Shown here piece after piece: positions 9,415 through 19,559 of a stretch of DNA of 64,000 nucleotides (positions are counted from its first letter, which is position 1; every line of letters begins with the position of its first letter). The notes beneath the pieces are model-generated. The model did no database searches, was not told the DNA's origin, and saw nothing but the letters and a program-made list of their open reading frames with translations. The DNA comes from Pseudomonadota bacterium (GTDB lineage: Bacteria > Pseudomonadota > Gammaproteobacteria > UBA1113), in the NCBI GenBank assembly GCA_021778015.1, contig JAJYCX010000003.1, positions 57,026-121,025 on the forward strand, read 5' to 3'. Made by a program: the position numbers and the translations under genes.

Positions 9415-10173
9415 ATGTATCTGGTCAAAAAATTATTTATCCTTTCCCTATTTAGCCTCGTATTGGTGGCTTGTTCGACCGTAAGATACTCTTCTTCAGG
9501 TGATGCAGAACCTCTACTACAACAGCCACTTTCAGAAAATAGCAAAATTCTCATTGTTTCTGCAGTAAATGATAATTTCATTCTTCACCAAAATTTATCT
9601 TTTAATGACTATCATCTTGGGGTCAGCAATTTAGATCAAGTCATTTCAAATGCTGTTGCCGCCCAGGTCTCTCAAAACAAACCCTATCAAGTTGTCATCA
9701 AACCTTGGCCTTTTGGTCAATTAAGTGAAGTAGAATCAGGGGGGAGTAAGTTTGGCCGTGCATTCACGAGTGGTTTATCTCAATCGCTGGTACCCGGTAG
9801 TATCTCACTGAAACCCGAAGTCATCAGTCAATTACAAAGCTTAAATAGCAATTACCACGCGGATTACTTCTTGTTAATTACTGGCAATGGATTTTTAACC
9901 TGCCCAGACTTAGGCCGTAAGGTTTCTCCTCTCAGTATCAGTCTGCAGATGTATTTAATCGATGCTAAAACGAATCGTGTGCTTACCTGGCATAGCGCCT
10001 ATGGGGAAGAATCCAAACCGTATTCTACTGAAGATAATACAGCCTTATGTCAAGAAATCAGTGCCAATCAAGAAAACACGCCTAGAAAACTGTTTTTAAA
10101 ACAATGGATGGTGACAGAAGCGCCACGATTAGCACAAGACGCAACCCAGGCATTATTCGCTTCTGAAAAGTAG
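9415..10173 (+). CDS. Putative outer membrane lipoprotein of unknown function
   Basis: The product is about 252 residues. It begins with a hydrophobic signal (KKLFILSLFSLVLVAC) whose lipobox LVAC predicts signal peptidase II cleavage and acylation of the Cys. The rest is a soluble domain with no family I recognise; several strands such as YFLLITGNGFL and SISLQMYLIDAKT are visible. Two ATG codons are possible. GGAG at 9401-9404 is only one base before ATG 9406 but ten bases before ATG 9415, so I prefer 9415. The gene follows alaS by 38 bp and could be read through from it. A strong hairpin lies just downstream. Confidence 0.75.
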   Translation: MYLVKKLFILSLFSLVLVACSTVRYSSSGDAEPLLQQPLSENSKILIVSAVNDNFILHQNLSFNDYHLGVSNLDQVISNAVAAQVSQNKPYQVVIKPWPFGQLSEVESGGSKFGRAFTSGLSQSLVPGSISLKPEVISQLQSLNSNYHADYFLLITGNGFLTCPDLGRKVSPLSISLQMYLIDAKTNRVLTWHSAYGEESKPYSTEDNTALCQEISANQENTPRKLFLKQWMVTEAPRLAQDATQALFASEK

Positions 10174-10207
10174 TAAATAGGCTGTCAAGCTTTTGGTAAC
10201 GCTTTAG

Positions 10208-10260
10208 CGCTTACGTTCCCACAAAAAACTTTGTGGGAACGTAAGCGGAATTTGTTTTTT
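10208..10260 (+). terminator. Rho-independent terminator after the lipoprotein gene
   Basis: A perfect 18-bp stem, CGCTTACGTTCCCACAAA (10208-10225) with its inverse at 10230-10247, closes a four-base loop. A T-rich tract including TTTTTT at 10255-10260 follows. It lies between the convergent lipoprotein gene and infA and may stop transcription in both directions. Confidence 0.75.
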
Positions 10261-10348
10261 AACTTTGAGCCAGTTGGTTGGCATCTCTAGCCGGAAGCCG
10301 CTGGAATGCATTCACGGTAGGAAGAAAAGTCATTTTTTTCTAGTGCAA

Positions 10349-10585
10349 TTATCCACCCGCAGGCGATTCTTTATGCCGAAATATGATGCGGCCTTTGGTT
10401 AAATCATAGGGAGTTAACTCAACCGTGACTTTATCGCCGGTTAGGATGCGGATGTAATTTTTGCGGATCTTGCCAGAAATATGGGCCGTAACGAGGTGGC
10501 CGTTTTCTAGTTTGACTTTAAACGTGGTATTAGGCAGGGTTTCTACAATCACCCCTTCCATCTCTATATTATCTTCTTTGGACAT
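10349..10585 (-). CDS. infA: Translation initiation factor IF-1
   Basis: IF-1 binds the ribosomal A site and assists IF-2 and IF-3 in initiation. The 78-residue product is a single OB-fold S1-type domain with the recognisable stretches [39 protein letters not shown] and [17 protein letters not shown]. It is slightly longer than the usual 72 residues because of the C-terminal KESPAGG. It lies about 105 bp downstream of trxB on the same strand. Confidence 0.97.
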   Translation of the reverse strand: MSKEDNIEMEGVIVETLPNTTFKVKLENGHLVTAHISGKIRKNYIRILTGDKVTVELTPYDLTKGRIIFRHKESPAGG

Positions 10586-10639
10586 ATGTTCTCACAGTTA
10601 TTTCAAATACATTAATTAGCGTTATACTTACAGCATAGG

Positions 10640-10674
10640 CAACAAAGCCTAAAAAGCAAATGCGAAGCGTATAT
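10640..10674. repeat. Half copy of the GCCTAAA hairpin repeat
   Basis: The stretch AACAAAGCCTAAAAAGCAAA, then TGCGAAGCG, resembles the right arm of the repeat at 3246-3356 (AACAAAGCCTAAAGGCC, then AACTGCGAAGAG) and the copy near 31357. Only the right half is evident here, between trxB and infA. Confidence 0.45.
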
Positions 10675-10690
10675 TTTCACCTAAAAGCGC

Positions 10691-11662
<972 letters not shown>

Positions 11663-11764
11663 TCACTTTAAATTAGGAACTAATGATAGCAGATAATGGG
11701 GTCTTTTGCTCTTTTTTTCAAGGCAATGAGTTATCAATGAAGATGCTTAGGCATTGTATAAAAT

Positions 11765-13978
11765 TTAGATGCAATTGCTAGGTTTACTCAAATTTCTCAT
11801 AGATGTTGCTGTAGATTTGGATATTGAATCAATAGGTTGTTTATTGCAAGGAAAAAACGAATCCCTTTTCGGAGAACTTTTGTCCATCATTCGATAAAGG
11901 CCATTATTATGAGGATAAAACCCCTCATTATTTTCAATGAGCGGATCTGCCCCATAAGATAATAAAATTTCCGCTATTTTAGAAAATGAGTCTCTATTCC
12001 TTTTTTCCTGGGTCCATCGATAAGCACTTGAATTTAAAGCCGTATTGCCTTTATGGTCTCTGGCATTAATGAATCTCTTAAATTCCCGACTATCTTTTCC
12101 TGAAATTTCAGCGCTTTCCTGTAACAAAAGTGATAATAACGTTGGATTTGCTTTTATGGTAGCCTGATGCAATACCGTAGTTCCATTGTTCCCGCAGGTA
12201 GATATAAACTCATTATACAGTTCTTTTTTGCTTTGAAAAGTTTGTTTAGCGTAACAAAATAAAAGCTCAACAATTTTGAATTGCCCTGATTTATCCAATG
12301 GGTTTCCTATAGAACACACAGCATGTAATGGCGCAATACCCCTATCGTTTTTTTGGGTAAGGTATTTTTGAAACACCGATCTTTGCATAGATCCAAAATA
12401 ATCTGTATGAAATTCAAGCAACACCTGGACAATAGCGATATTCCCCTGAATACAGGCCATGTTCAATGAAGACCAATCATCATCTTCTGGGAAGAATACT
12501 TTGTTAATTAAAAAGTGGCGATTTTGTGAAAACGCTTTTCTTGTATACTTTATTAACGATATTACCGCTTCATGATTTCCATAATTACACGCTATGGTAA
12601 GAGGGGATAGATTAGCACTATCTAGAGATGAAATAAAATTTTGAAATAATGCCATTTCGCAATTACCATGAACGCGTTTTTCTGCTACCTTCATTAAGAT
12701 GGCTACAATATTTTTATCTTTTACTTTACAGGCATAGTTTAAACATAAATGCTGCTCAGACGATTTCCTAGTTGCGGTGACTCTGGGGTTATTTGAAAGA
12801 AACTCAAAAAATCCCTCATCATCATTAAAAGCCATTTCGCCAGTATCAACTAACAGACTAACTATTTTTTCATGGCCTTTTTTACAAGCTGAGGCTAGCG
12901 GTGAAAAACCGCTATTATCAATATGTGACAAGAACCCTTTAATATATTCTTTATCATTATATTGGTAAGCATATTGTAGCAGCAACTCAACTAACTCAGC
13001 ATGTCCATGAAGACACGCTATGCTAAGTGGTGAAACCCCATAGTAGTCAATATGAAAAATAAATTGATAAAATTTATCATTATCAGCCCCAAAATATTTT
13101 CTGGTTTTTTCTATTAACTCTTTAACAAGGGTGGCTTCGACATTACTTCCACATAGGGTTGTCAATAAAGACAAACGCTCTTGATTAACTGTGGAAACAA
13201 ATGCGATAAATTCTTGATGGTCTTCCTCAGAAAATGTTTCCTCCCCAAGGGTTAGCAAAAATAGAATAATCTTATTATTACCTTGTTTACAAGCTGTGTG
13301 TAATAATGAATATTGATCTTTGTCTTTAGCTCGCATTAATGTATTCAAGATCAAGTTGAATTTACTCTTAACCAAATAAAAATTCTTAATATCGTTTACA
13401 AGTTTAACAACAGCATCATAATAGCCTATTCTGACAAGTGACATAAGGGCTGTATAATTCGTCTCTTCATCGAAGACAATACGTAATTGGCGTTGACCAC
13501 GTGCTGGGTAATAAAAAAGAAAAGAAGGATCTTCTAACAAAATATCAATAAAAGGTTTTATATCTTCAAAAGATTTTTGAATTCGCGCAGAATTCCCTTC
13601 GCCCTTAACAAGATGACAATAATAATACAATATGTTTTGCAAGGCATCGCACCACGCTATTGTTAACTCACTTGTGCTGCTGTCTCTAGAGAATGAGTCG
13701 TTGCTAAAATCCTTTTTTTGGTAGATATCAAGAAATTCTTGGTAGAGACTATCTAAGGATAATCGTAGATGTCTAGCATCCGCATGCAAAGGTAATTCTA
13801 ATATCTCTTTGAGGTTTCTTATAGAAGAACGTCTGAAATTGGCTGAAATAAATGGAAATTCAATTACATTCCCATTTTCTTTTTTTGATTCCAGGAGGTC
13901 TTGTTTACATTTTTTAGTAGGACTACTTCTTTCATCTATACTATCACGCGTACGTTTTTTAGATACAATATCTTTCAT
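11765..13978 (-). CDS. Ankyrin repeat protein with basic N-terminus, putative effector
   Basis: The product is about 737 residues with roughly nine ankyrin-type repeats from about residue 175 to 700. Examples are SLLHTACKQGNNKIILFLL, SPLSIACLHGHAELVELLL, SPLASACKKGHEKIVSLLV, SPLTIACNYGNHEAVISLI and TVLHQATIKANPTLLSLLL. The N-terminus is basic (SKKRTRD...TKKCKQD) and resembles a bipartite nuclear localisation signal. Ankyrin proteins of this kind in Legionella and Coxiella are often secreted effectors, so a host-directed role is an inference from the family. GTG at 13984 is an alternative start; I used ATG 13978. No signal peptide or membrane segment is evident. The 200-bp gap to the permease gene is AT-rich and shows nothing I can name. 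Confidence 0.8.
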   Translation of the reverse strand: MKDIVSKKRTRDSIDERSSPTKKCKQDLLESKKENGNVIEFPFISANFRRSSIRNLKEILELPLHADARHLRLSLDSLYQEFLDIYQKKDFSNDSFSRDSSTSELTIAWCDALQNILYYYCHLVKGEGNSARIQKSFEDIKPFIDILLEDPSFLFYYPARGQRQLRIVFDEETNYTALMSLVRIGYYDAVVKLVNDIKNFYLVKSKFNLILNTLMRAKDKDQYSLLHTACKQGNNKIILFLLTLGEETFSEEDHQEFIAFVSTVNQERLSLLTTLCGSNVEATLVKELIEKTRKYFGADNDKFYQFIFHIDYYGVSPLSIACLHGHAELVELLLQYAYQYNDKEYIKGFLSHIDNSGFSPLASACKKGHEKIVSLLVDTGEMAFNDDEGFFEFLSNNPRVTATRKSSEQHLCLNYACKVKDKNIVAILMKVAEKRVHGNCEMALFQNFISSLDSANLSPLTIACNYGNHEAVISLIKYTRKAFSQNRHFLINKVFFPEDDDWSSLNMACIQGNIAIVQVLLEFHTDYFGSMQRSVFQKYLTQKNDRGIAPLHAVCSIGNPLDKSGQFKIVELLFCYAKQTFQSKKELYNEFISTCGNNGTTVLHQATIKANPTLLSLLLQESAEISGKDSREFKRFINARDHKGNTALNSSAYRWTQEKRNRDSFSKIAEILLSYGADPLIENNEGFYPHNNGLYRMMDKSSPKRDSFFPCNKQPIDSISKSTATSMRNLSKPSNCI

Positions 13979-14184
13979 TGCCACCGCCGTATATTTTTTA
14001 TTATAATCTTTATCAAAGAACTAGAGCGTGATTTACCAAAAGAATAGGTTTTATTATGTTACTTCCTGCTTGAGGGAGTAATATAATGTATCAATATTTC
14101 TTTTTTTTGTCAATCCGCCGTATCAGAAAAATTCATTATATCTATAAGGGAAGAGATTTAAATCTGGCATAAATAGGAAAAATA

Positions 14185-15597
14185 TTATAAATCAAAAGGG
14201 TTCAATATTTTTGAGAATTTCTTATTTTTTTGCAACCGATAAAACAGCATTACGGGTGCCACAAACAGCACTAAGCCGCCAGAGAAAATCAGGGCATAAC
14301 GCAGCGGATCGCCGACGGGGATATCGCTGGGTGGAATAACGCCTATAACCAAGGCAATGCCGCAGCCTATCAGTCCTAAAATAGCCACTGTCAGAGTACC
14401 ACCTATGCCTTTGCCCAATTGAAAGGAGCGTATTTGTTGAGGCTGTTTCCATTTGATATAAATAGCTGCTGCCAGCAGCAATACATACATCAATAAATAC
14501 AATTCAGTGCTCAACGCGGTTAACAACCAATAACCGCCATTTACGCTGGGAAATAATAAAAAAGCACCCGAAATAATACTCACTAAAACGGCTTGTGATA
14601 TTAACAAACGATGCGGTACTTCGCTTTTATTGGTATGACGAAAAAATTTTGGTAAAAAGCCATCGTGGCCGGCTTGTAGCAAGCCTTTAGCCGGGGAAAT
14701 CACCCAACTGATCATGCCCCCTATGCTGCCGACTAAAATCATCACACCGACTACGGGCAATAAGAATTGCGCATGATACACCGCCAAGAAATTATCAAAA
14801 GCTTCAATGACGCCATTGACTATGTTGATATTAGACTGCGGTAAAATCATGGCAATCGTTAACGCGCCAAAAGCCATGGTAATGAGCACGAAAGGCACGG
14901 CCATGGCGAGCGCTTTCGCATAGTCTTCGCCTGGCTTTCTTAAATGATTGATGTGCACACCAGCTAACTCAATCCCTAGGAAGCCAGCAATAATGGCGGT
15001 TAAGGATGAAAACGCACCGTGTTGTTGTCCTATGGGAAAAAAAGCATGCAGAGATAATTCTACTTGCGTAGGGCGATTGGTTAATAACCACCATACGCCA
15101 GCCAATAAAATCAAGGCTAAAGGTATCACCATGCCCAATAAGGCCATCCAAGATGCAGCGCGAGTTGATAAACGTATGCCGCATAAATTGAGTAAAGTTA
15201 AACCCCAAAAGGTAACCAGTATAAGCGTTAAAATAAACCAATTATGCGTTGCCAATGCGGGATTAATAAAATAAGTGGCGGTACCTGCTAGAAAAGAGAG
15301 GATGGTTGGAAACCACACCATGGTGTTGATCCATTGTAACCAAATAGCAAGAAACCCCGTTCTCGCACCAAAAGCACTTCTTACCCATTCGTAAATACCA
15401 GTACCTACGCGACTAGCGGCTAATTCTGCCGATACCAAAGCGATGGGTAATAAAAAGGTAACCGCAGCCAAACAATAATACATCACCAACGAGCTGCCGA
15501 ATAAAGCGGTTGTGGGTAGATTACGGATACTGTCTACAGCACCAGCGATAAATAAGACCAACGTAAAACGAGAAATATAAGTTTTGTCTATCTGCAT
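14185..15597 (-). CDS. APC superfamily amino acid permease or antiporter
   Basis: This 470-residue protein has about twelve membrane segments and the N-terminal layout of amino acid/polyamine/organocation transporters, close to the GadC-like glutamate:GABA antiporter group. Examples are the first helix with SRFTLVLFIAGAVDSIRNLP, the helix-2/3 segment SAELAASRVGTGIYEWV, and GFLGIELAGVHINHLRKPGEDYAKA in the middle. It would import or exchange amino acids at the inner membrane. The substrate cannot be told from sequence. The trans-sulfuration enzyme gene lies 23 bp upstream on the same strand, so the two are probably co-transcribed, which might hint at a sulfur amino acid link. Confidence 0.88.
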   Translation of the reverse strand: MQIDKTYISRFTLVLFIAGAVDSIRNLPTTALFGSSLVMYYCLAAVTFLLPIALVSAELAASRVGTGIYEWVRSAFGARTGFLAIWLQWINTMVWFPTILSFLAGTATYFINPALATHNWFILTLILVTFWGLTLLNLCGIRLSTRAASWMALLGMVIPLALILLAGVWWLLTNRPTQVELSLHAFFPIGQQHGAFSSLTAIIAGFLGIELAGVHINHLRKPGEDYAKALAMAVPFVLITMAFGALTIAMILPQSNINIVNGVIEAFDNFLAVYHAQFLLPVVGVMILVGSIGGMISWVISPAKGLLQAGHDGFLPKFFRHTNKSEVPHRLLISQAVLVSIISGAFLLFPSVNGGYWLLTALSTELYLLMYVLLLAAAIYIKWKQPQQIRSFQLGKGIGGTLTVAILGLIGCGIALVIGVIPPSDIPVGDPLRYALIFSGGLVLFVAPVMLFYRLQKNKKFSKILNPFDL

Positions 15598-15620
15598 AGG
15601 GTAGTATCCGTAATTATAGT

Positions 15621-16784
15621 TTAAAATGCTTTTTGTAAAGCTTGAGTAATATCCGCTTGTAAGTCTTCTATGGCTTCAATGCCTACTGATAAGCGCACTA
15701 GAGTATCGTCTATGCCCAGTGCGGCGCGCCGTTCTGGCGGCAAAGAGGCGTGGGTCATGAGGGCAGGGTGACACACTAGACTTTCCACACCGCCCAGGCT
15801 TTCAGCCAAAGTGAACACGCGCAATTGTTCTAAGAACAGCTTGGTTTCAGCTAATCCTCCTTGCAGACGCAGGCTGATCATGCCACCAAACTGGCGCATT
15901 TGCTTTTTGGCCAAGGCATGTTGCGGATGTGAGGCAAGGCCGGGGTAGATGACTTCTTTAATATGAGATTGGGTTGTTAACCATTGCGCCAAGGCTAGAG
16001 CATTATTGCAATGGCGCTCCATGCGCAAAGCCAAAGTTTTAATACCGCGTAAGGCCAGAAAAGCATCGAAGGGGCCAGCAATAGCGCCTACGGAATTTTG
16101 TATAAAGCCCATTTGTTCCACTAAGGCGGGATTATGACCTACAACCGCTATACCACCCACCATATCGCAATGGCCATTTAAATATTTAGTGGCGGAATGC
16201 ACGACGATATCGGCACCCAAAAGCAAAGGCTGCTGCAAATAAGGCGTGGCGAAGGTATTATCGACTACTGTCATTAAGCCCAATGCTTTAGCCTCTGCTA
16301 ATAAAACCTTTAAATCGGCTAATTTGAGTAGGGGATTGGTAGGGGTTTCCAGCCATAATAATTTGGTTTTTGGTGTTACATGCTGTTTTAGATCAGCCTC
16401 AGGTAGGCTAAAATCGACATAGCTAAAGGACAATGCCGCGCTGCGTGTGCGCACACGGTTAAATAAACGCACCGTGCCACCGTAAAGATCGTCGCTGGCA
16501 ATGACATGATCGCCGCTATCCAATAATTCCAATATAGAAGAGATGGCCGCCATACCTGAAGCAAAAGCAAAGCCTGCGGCACCTTCTTCTAGATCAGCCA
16601 CACAGCGTTCATAAGCAAAGCGGGTTGGATTTTGCGTACGCGAGTATTCATAGCCTAAGTGTTGCCCCGGGCTTTTTTGGGCGTAGGTAGAGGTGGCATA
16701 AATAGGGGGCATAATCGCGCCCGTACTGGGATCCGGCGACTGGCCAGCATGGATAACACGGGTATCAAAGGCTTTTTTAGTCAT
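15621..16784 (-). CDS. PLP-dependent trans-sulfuration enzyme (cystathionine gamma-lyase/synthase type)
   Basis: The 387-residue protein belongs to the Cys/Met metabolism PLP family, which interconverts cystathionine, cysteine, homocysteine and homoserine esters. The PLP lysine is K200 in SATKYLNGH, YEYSRTQNPTR near 45-55 forms the phosphate-binding region, and SDDLYGGTVRLF follows near 97-108. The sequence looks closer to bacterial cystathionine gamma-lyase or beta-lyase than to E. coli MetB, but the exact reaction cannot be settled here. An upstream ATG at 16847 would add a 21-residue extension not typical of the family, so I chose ATG 16784. The permease gene follows with a 23-bp gap. Confidence 0.9.
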   Translation of the reverse strand: MTKKAFDTRVIHAGQSPDPSTGAIMPPIYATSTYAQKSPGQHLGYEYSRTQNPTRFAYERCVADLEEGAAGFAFASGMAAISSILELLDSGDHVIASDDLYGGTVRLFNRVRTRSAALSFSYVDFSLPEADLKQHVTPKTKLLWLETPTNPLLKLADLKVLLAEAKALGLMTVVDNTFATPYLQQPLLLGADIVVHSATKYLNGHCDMVGGIAVVGHNPALVEQMGFIQNSVGAIAGPFDAFLALRGIKTLALRMERHCNNALALAQWLTTQSHIKEVIYPGLASHPQHALAKKQMRQFGGMISLRLQGGLAETKLFLEQLRVFTLAESLGGVESLVCHPALMTHASLPPERRAALGIDDTLVRLSVGIEAIEDLQADITQALQKAF

Positions 16785-16926
16785 ATTAAATTCCACTGCG
16801 ACGATGAAATTCGAGTCTAACATTTCATTTAAGGCATTACAATGCATAAATTATCACAGAAAATGGTTTAACTTTTAGTTAAATTGTTATAACTAGCCAT
16901 ATAATTTAGTTTTTTCATCTAAATGC

Positions 16927-16956
16927 TTGACAACAGATTGAAAAAGCAGATAAAAA
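16927..16956 (+). promoter_or_regulatory. Sigma70-type promoter of the first outer membrane protein gene
   Basis: TTGACA at 16927-16932 is a perfect -35 hexamer. With an 18-bp spacer it is followed by TAAAAA at 16951-16956, a weak -10. The same arrangement recurs before the second copy, which supports it. Upstream, TTTAAC...GTTAAA at 16867-16883 forms a small inverted repeat that could be an operator. Confidence 0.55.
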
Positions 16957-17057
16957 TAACACTGTGACTAATGGCAACACAGCTGAGTAAACCTGCGTGC
17001 TTATTTTAGCGGGAGGATCACGTGTTTAACGACAACTTTTATAGGGATTTAACAATC

Positions 17058-18104
17058 ATGATTAAACGTGTAACTTTATTGGCTTTACTCGGTGTTTCAG
17101 CTTCTAGTATAGCTCTAGCCGATACCTACAACCCTCCAGCACCTGCCCAACCGTGTAATTTAATGTGCACAGAAGCCATACCAGGTGGTTTTTATGTAGG
17201 CGTTACGGGTATTTATGCTCAGCCTAGTACAAGTGGCATAGGACAAGTCCTAAATAGTTTCCAATATCAGCAAGCAGATGGTCAGCTTTTATCTCAAACT
17301 AAGCCCGTGGAACCTTCCAATTACGGCGGAATTGGGGCTAAGGCGGGTTATGATTTTGCGTCTAGTGCTAATAGCTTAGAATTTGACTATTTGCACTTCA
17401 ATAGCAGCACATCCGTGGGATTTGATTCAGCAGGTCTATATTCTATAGGCGGTATTATATCTCCCAATATAATTTTTCCGGATCCGAGTAGTGTGGGGGC
17501 AGCAGGCAATGAAAAGCTTGCTTATAATCTTAATCAATACGATTTATGGTTAGCACATACCTTTGGTTCTTCAGTATCTGATTTTATTTTTAAACCCGCC
17601 ATAGGTATACGTTATGCCAGTATAAGCAGAAATGATACGGCTACTTCCCTAAGCTATAATACAGTCATAGGTGGCGGGCAACAAAGTTCTGATTTTCAAG
17701 GCTTAGGGCCAGAAATGGGCTTTGATGCACACTATAAGCTAGGGTATGGCTTTGGTGTGATTGGCCATTTTGATGATGCTGTTCTGGCTAGCCGGATTAG
17801 TGATTCTGGGGAGAATATTTCCATTCCTTCTTTTGGACTTAATTCCGTACTTAAATTGAAAGATAGTAATCGAGTCAGTAATGTTGTTACTGCAAGATTG
17901 GGCGCAGATTATCAGTATGTATTTACCAATGGTAGTAGCCTTGGATTAGAGGGTGGTTATCAGGCAATGCAATATTCGAATGCCTTTGATATTGTCCAAG
18001 GGGATCTGAACATAACAGGTCCGTATGAACAACACATCACAGGTGTTAGCAGTGAGGACTTTTCACTTAGAGGGCCGTACTTGACGCTGACATATCACGT
18101 GTAA
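17058..18104 (+). CDS. Legionella MOMP-like outer membrane porin, copy 1
   Basis: The protein has about 348 residues from ATG 17058. It has a signal peptide (MIKRVTLLALLGVSASSIALA) and then a beta-rich domain with glycine/aromatic patterning (GGFYVGVTGIYA, GYDFASSANSLEFDYLHF, NQYDLWLAHTFGS). It ends in a strand PYLTLTYHV, as expected for a beta-barrel assembled by BAM. The N-terminal Cys pair (PCNLMC) and overall look fit the Legionella major outer membrane protein family. A strong Shine-Dalgarno GGGAGGA precedes GTG 17022, which would add a 12-residue MFNDNFYRDLTI leader. ATG 17058 gives a canonical signal peptide, so both starts are possible. A terminator follows, and a close paralogue lies downstream. 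Confidence 0.85.
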   Translation: MIKRVTLLALLGVSASSIALADTYNPPAPAQPCNLMCTEAIPGGFYVGVTGIYAQPSTSGIGQVLNSFQYQQADGQLLSQTKPVEPSNYGGIGAKAGYDFASSANSLEFDYLHFNSSTSVGFDSAGLYSIGGIISPNIIFPDPSSVGAAGNEKLAYNLNQYDLWLAHTFGSSVSDFIFKPAIGIRYASISRNDTATSLSYNTVIGGGQQSSDFQGLGPEMGFDAHYKLGYGFGVIGHFDDAVLASRISDSGENISIPSFGLNSVLKLKDSNRVSNVVTARLGADYQYVFTNGSSLGLEGGYQAMQYSNAFDIVQGDLNITGPYEQHITGVSSEDFSLRGPYLTLTYHV

Positions 18105-18138
18105 TTTCTATTCCAGTTAGTTAATAAACCACACATGA

Positions 18139-18167
18139 GGGCCAAGCTTTAGAGCTTGGCCCTTTTT
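18139..18167 (+). terminator. Rho-independent terminator after porin copy 1
   Basis: The 10-bp stem GGGCCAAGCT (18139-18148) pairs with AGCTTGGCCC (18153-18162) around a TTAG loop, followed by TTTTT. An almost identical hairpin ends copy 2. Confidence 0.85.
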
Positions 18168-18239
18168 ACGAAAGAATAGTACAATTTTTAGTTAAATTGT
18201 TAGAATGAATGTTAAAATTCACTTTTTTCATCTAAATGC

Positions 18240-18269
18240 TTGACAACATATTGAAAAACCAGGTAAAAA
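18240..18269 (+). promoter_or_regulatory. Sigma70-type promoter of the second outer membrane protein gene
   Basis: TTGACA at 18240-18245 and TAAAAA at 18264-18269 are separated by 18 bp, as in copy 1. Upstream, CAATTT and AAATTG (18182-18199) form an inverted repeat that differs from the one in copy 1, so the two genes might be regulated differently. Confidence 0.55.
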
Positions 18270-18369
18270 TAACACTGGATTAATGGCAACACAGTTGAGT
18301 AAACCTGCGTGCTTATTTTAGCGGGAGGATCACGTGTTTAACGACAACTTTTATAGGGATTTAACAATC

Positions 18370-19377
18370 ATGATTAAACGTGTAACTTTATTGGCTTTAC
18401 TCGGTGTTTCAGCTTCTGGTATAGCTTTAGCTGATACCTACAACCCCCCAGCACCTGCCCAACCTTGTAATTTAATGTGCACAGAAGCCACTCCAAGTGG
18501 TTTTTATGTGGGCGTTACGGGTATTTATGCTAAACCCAGCGAAAGCGGCATAGGCTTAGTCACAGACAGTTGGCAGTATCGACAACCAAATGGAGCGCTG
18601 CTCTCTCAAAGTAAACCCTTTGAGGAAGATAATAGGGGCGGAATAGGCGCGAAAGTGGGCTATGATTTTGGCGCATCGGCAAATAGTTTGGAATTTGATT
18701 ATTTGCATTTCAACAACAGCACGCACGGATACAATACTTCTGCCGGGTCACCTGAGTCATTTGGGGCGGTTTTCTTTCCCGACATAGTTGTGCCTAATCC
18801 CGCATCTATAAATTTGATCAGCGATGCAAATCTAGCTTATAACTTAAACCAATATGATTTATGGTTAGGACATACCTTCGGTTCCGCCGTCTCTGGTTTT
18901 ACCTTTAAGCCTGCTATAGGTGCACGTTATGCCAGTTTAAGTCACAATATGACTTTCGCAGCTCCTGGTTACATCAAGAGTGATTTCCAAGGCTTAGGGC
19001 CAGAAATGGGCTTTGATGCGCATTACGAAATAGGATATGGTTTCGGCGTTATTGGTCACTTGGATGATGCTGTATTGGCAAGTAACGTGGATAGTTCTTC
19101 TTTCCTTGGCTTTGCACCAATTAATGCTCAATTTGATGCTAAGACAAGCAAACGTGTAAGCAATGCAATTACCGGTAGATTGGGCGCAGATTACAAATAT
19201 GTATTTGCCAATGGCAGCAGCCTTGCACTAGAAGGCGGTTATCAGGCAATGCAATACTCGGATGCCTTTGATCTTATCCAAGCTGACGCGTTACCAAGTG
19301 AACAGCATATTGTAGACGTCAACACGAACGATTTCTCACTCAGAGGTCCTTACTTGACGCTAACGTATCACGTGTAA
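18370..19377 (+). CDS. Legionella MOMP-like outer membrane porin, copy 2
   Basis: This is a tandem paralogue of the preceding gene, about 335 residues from ATG 18370. The signal peptide (MIKRVTLLALLGVSASGIALA), the N-terminal PCNLMC segment and the terminal strand PYLTLTYHV are shared with copy 1, while the middle (putative loops) diverges strongly, for example around residues 85-125 and 180-215. This is the usual pattern for surface-exposed loops of a porin under selection. The alternative GTG at 18334 with GGGAGGA upstream is conserved here as well. The gene has its own promoter and terminator, so the two copies appear to be separately transcribed. Confidence 0.85.
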   Translation: MIKRVTLLALLGVSASGIALADTYNPPAPAQPCNLMCTEATPSGFYVGVTGIYAKPSESGIGLVTDSWQYRQPNGALLSQSKPFEEDNRGGIGAKVGYDFGASANSLEFDYLHFNNSTHGYNTSAGSPESFGAVFFPDIVVPNPASINLISDANLAYNLNQYDLWLGHTFGSAVSGFTFKPAIGARYASLSHNMTFAAPGYIKSDFQGLGPEMGFDAHYEIGYGFGVIGHLDDAVLASNVDSSSFLGFAPINAQFDAKTSKRVSNAITGRLGADYKYVFANGSSLALEGGYQAMQYSDAFDLIQADALPSEQHIVDVNTNDFSLRGPYLTLTYHV

Positions 19378-19409
19378 TTTTTGTTCGAGTTAGTTAATAA
19401 ACCACATAA

Positions 19410-19437
19410 GGGCTAAGCTTTAGAGCTTGGCCCTTTT
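19410..19437 (+). terminator. Rho-independent terminator after porin copy 2
   Basis: GGGCTAAGCT (19410-19419) pairs with AGCTTGGCCC (19424-19433), with one T-G wobble and a TTAG loop, followed by TTTT. It duplicates the hairpin at 18139. Confidence 0.8.
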
Positions 19438-19559
19438 CTATATACTTTAATTTCACGCTGCGCCTCTAAATCGCTATTACCGCCTTGAAATCTTAAAAAT
19501 GACTAGGTAGTGTATACCCAGCTTAGTCATACAGATGCATATTAGGACGCGAGCAGAAT

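Noticed and set aside
16867-16883. PmrA box before porin copy 1
   Set aside because: TTAA-N7-TTAA is present but is also a perfect inverted repeat and is not conserved in copy 2, so a palindromic operator or chance is as likely.
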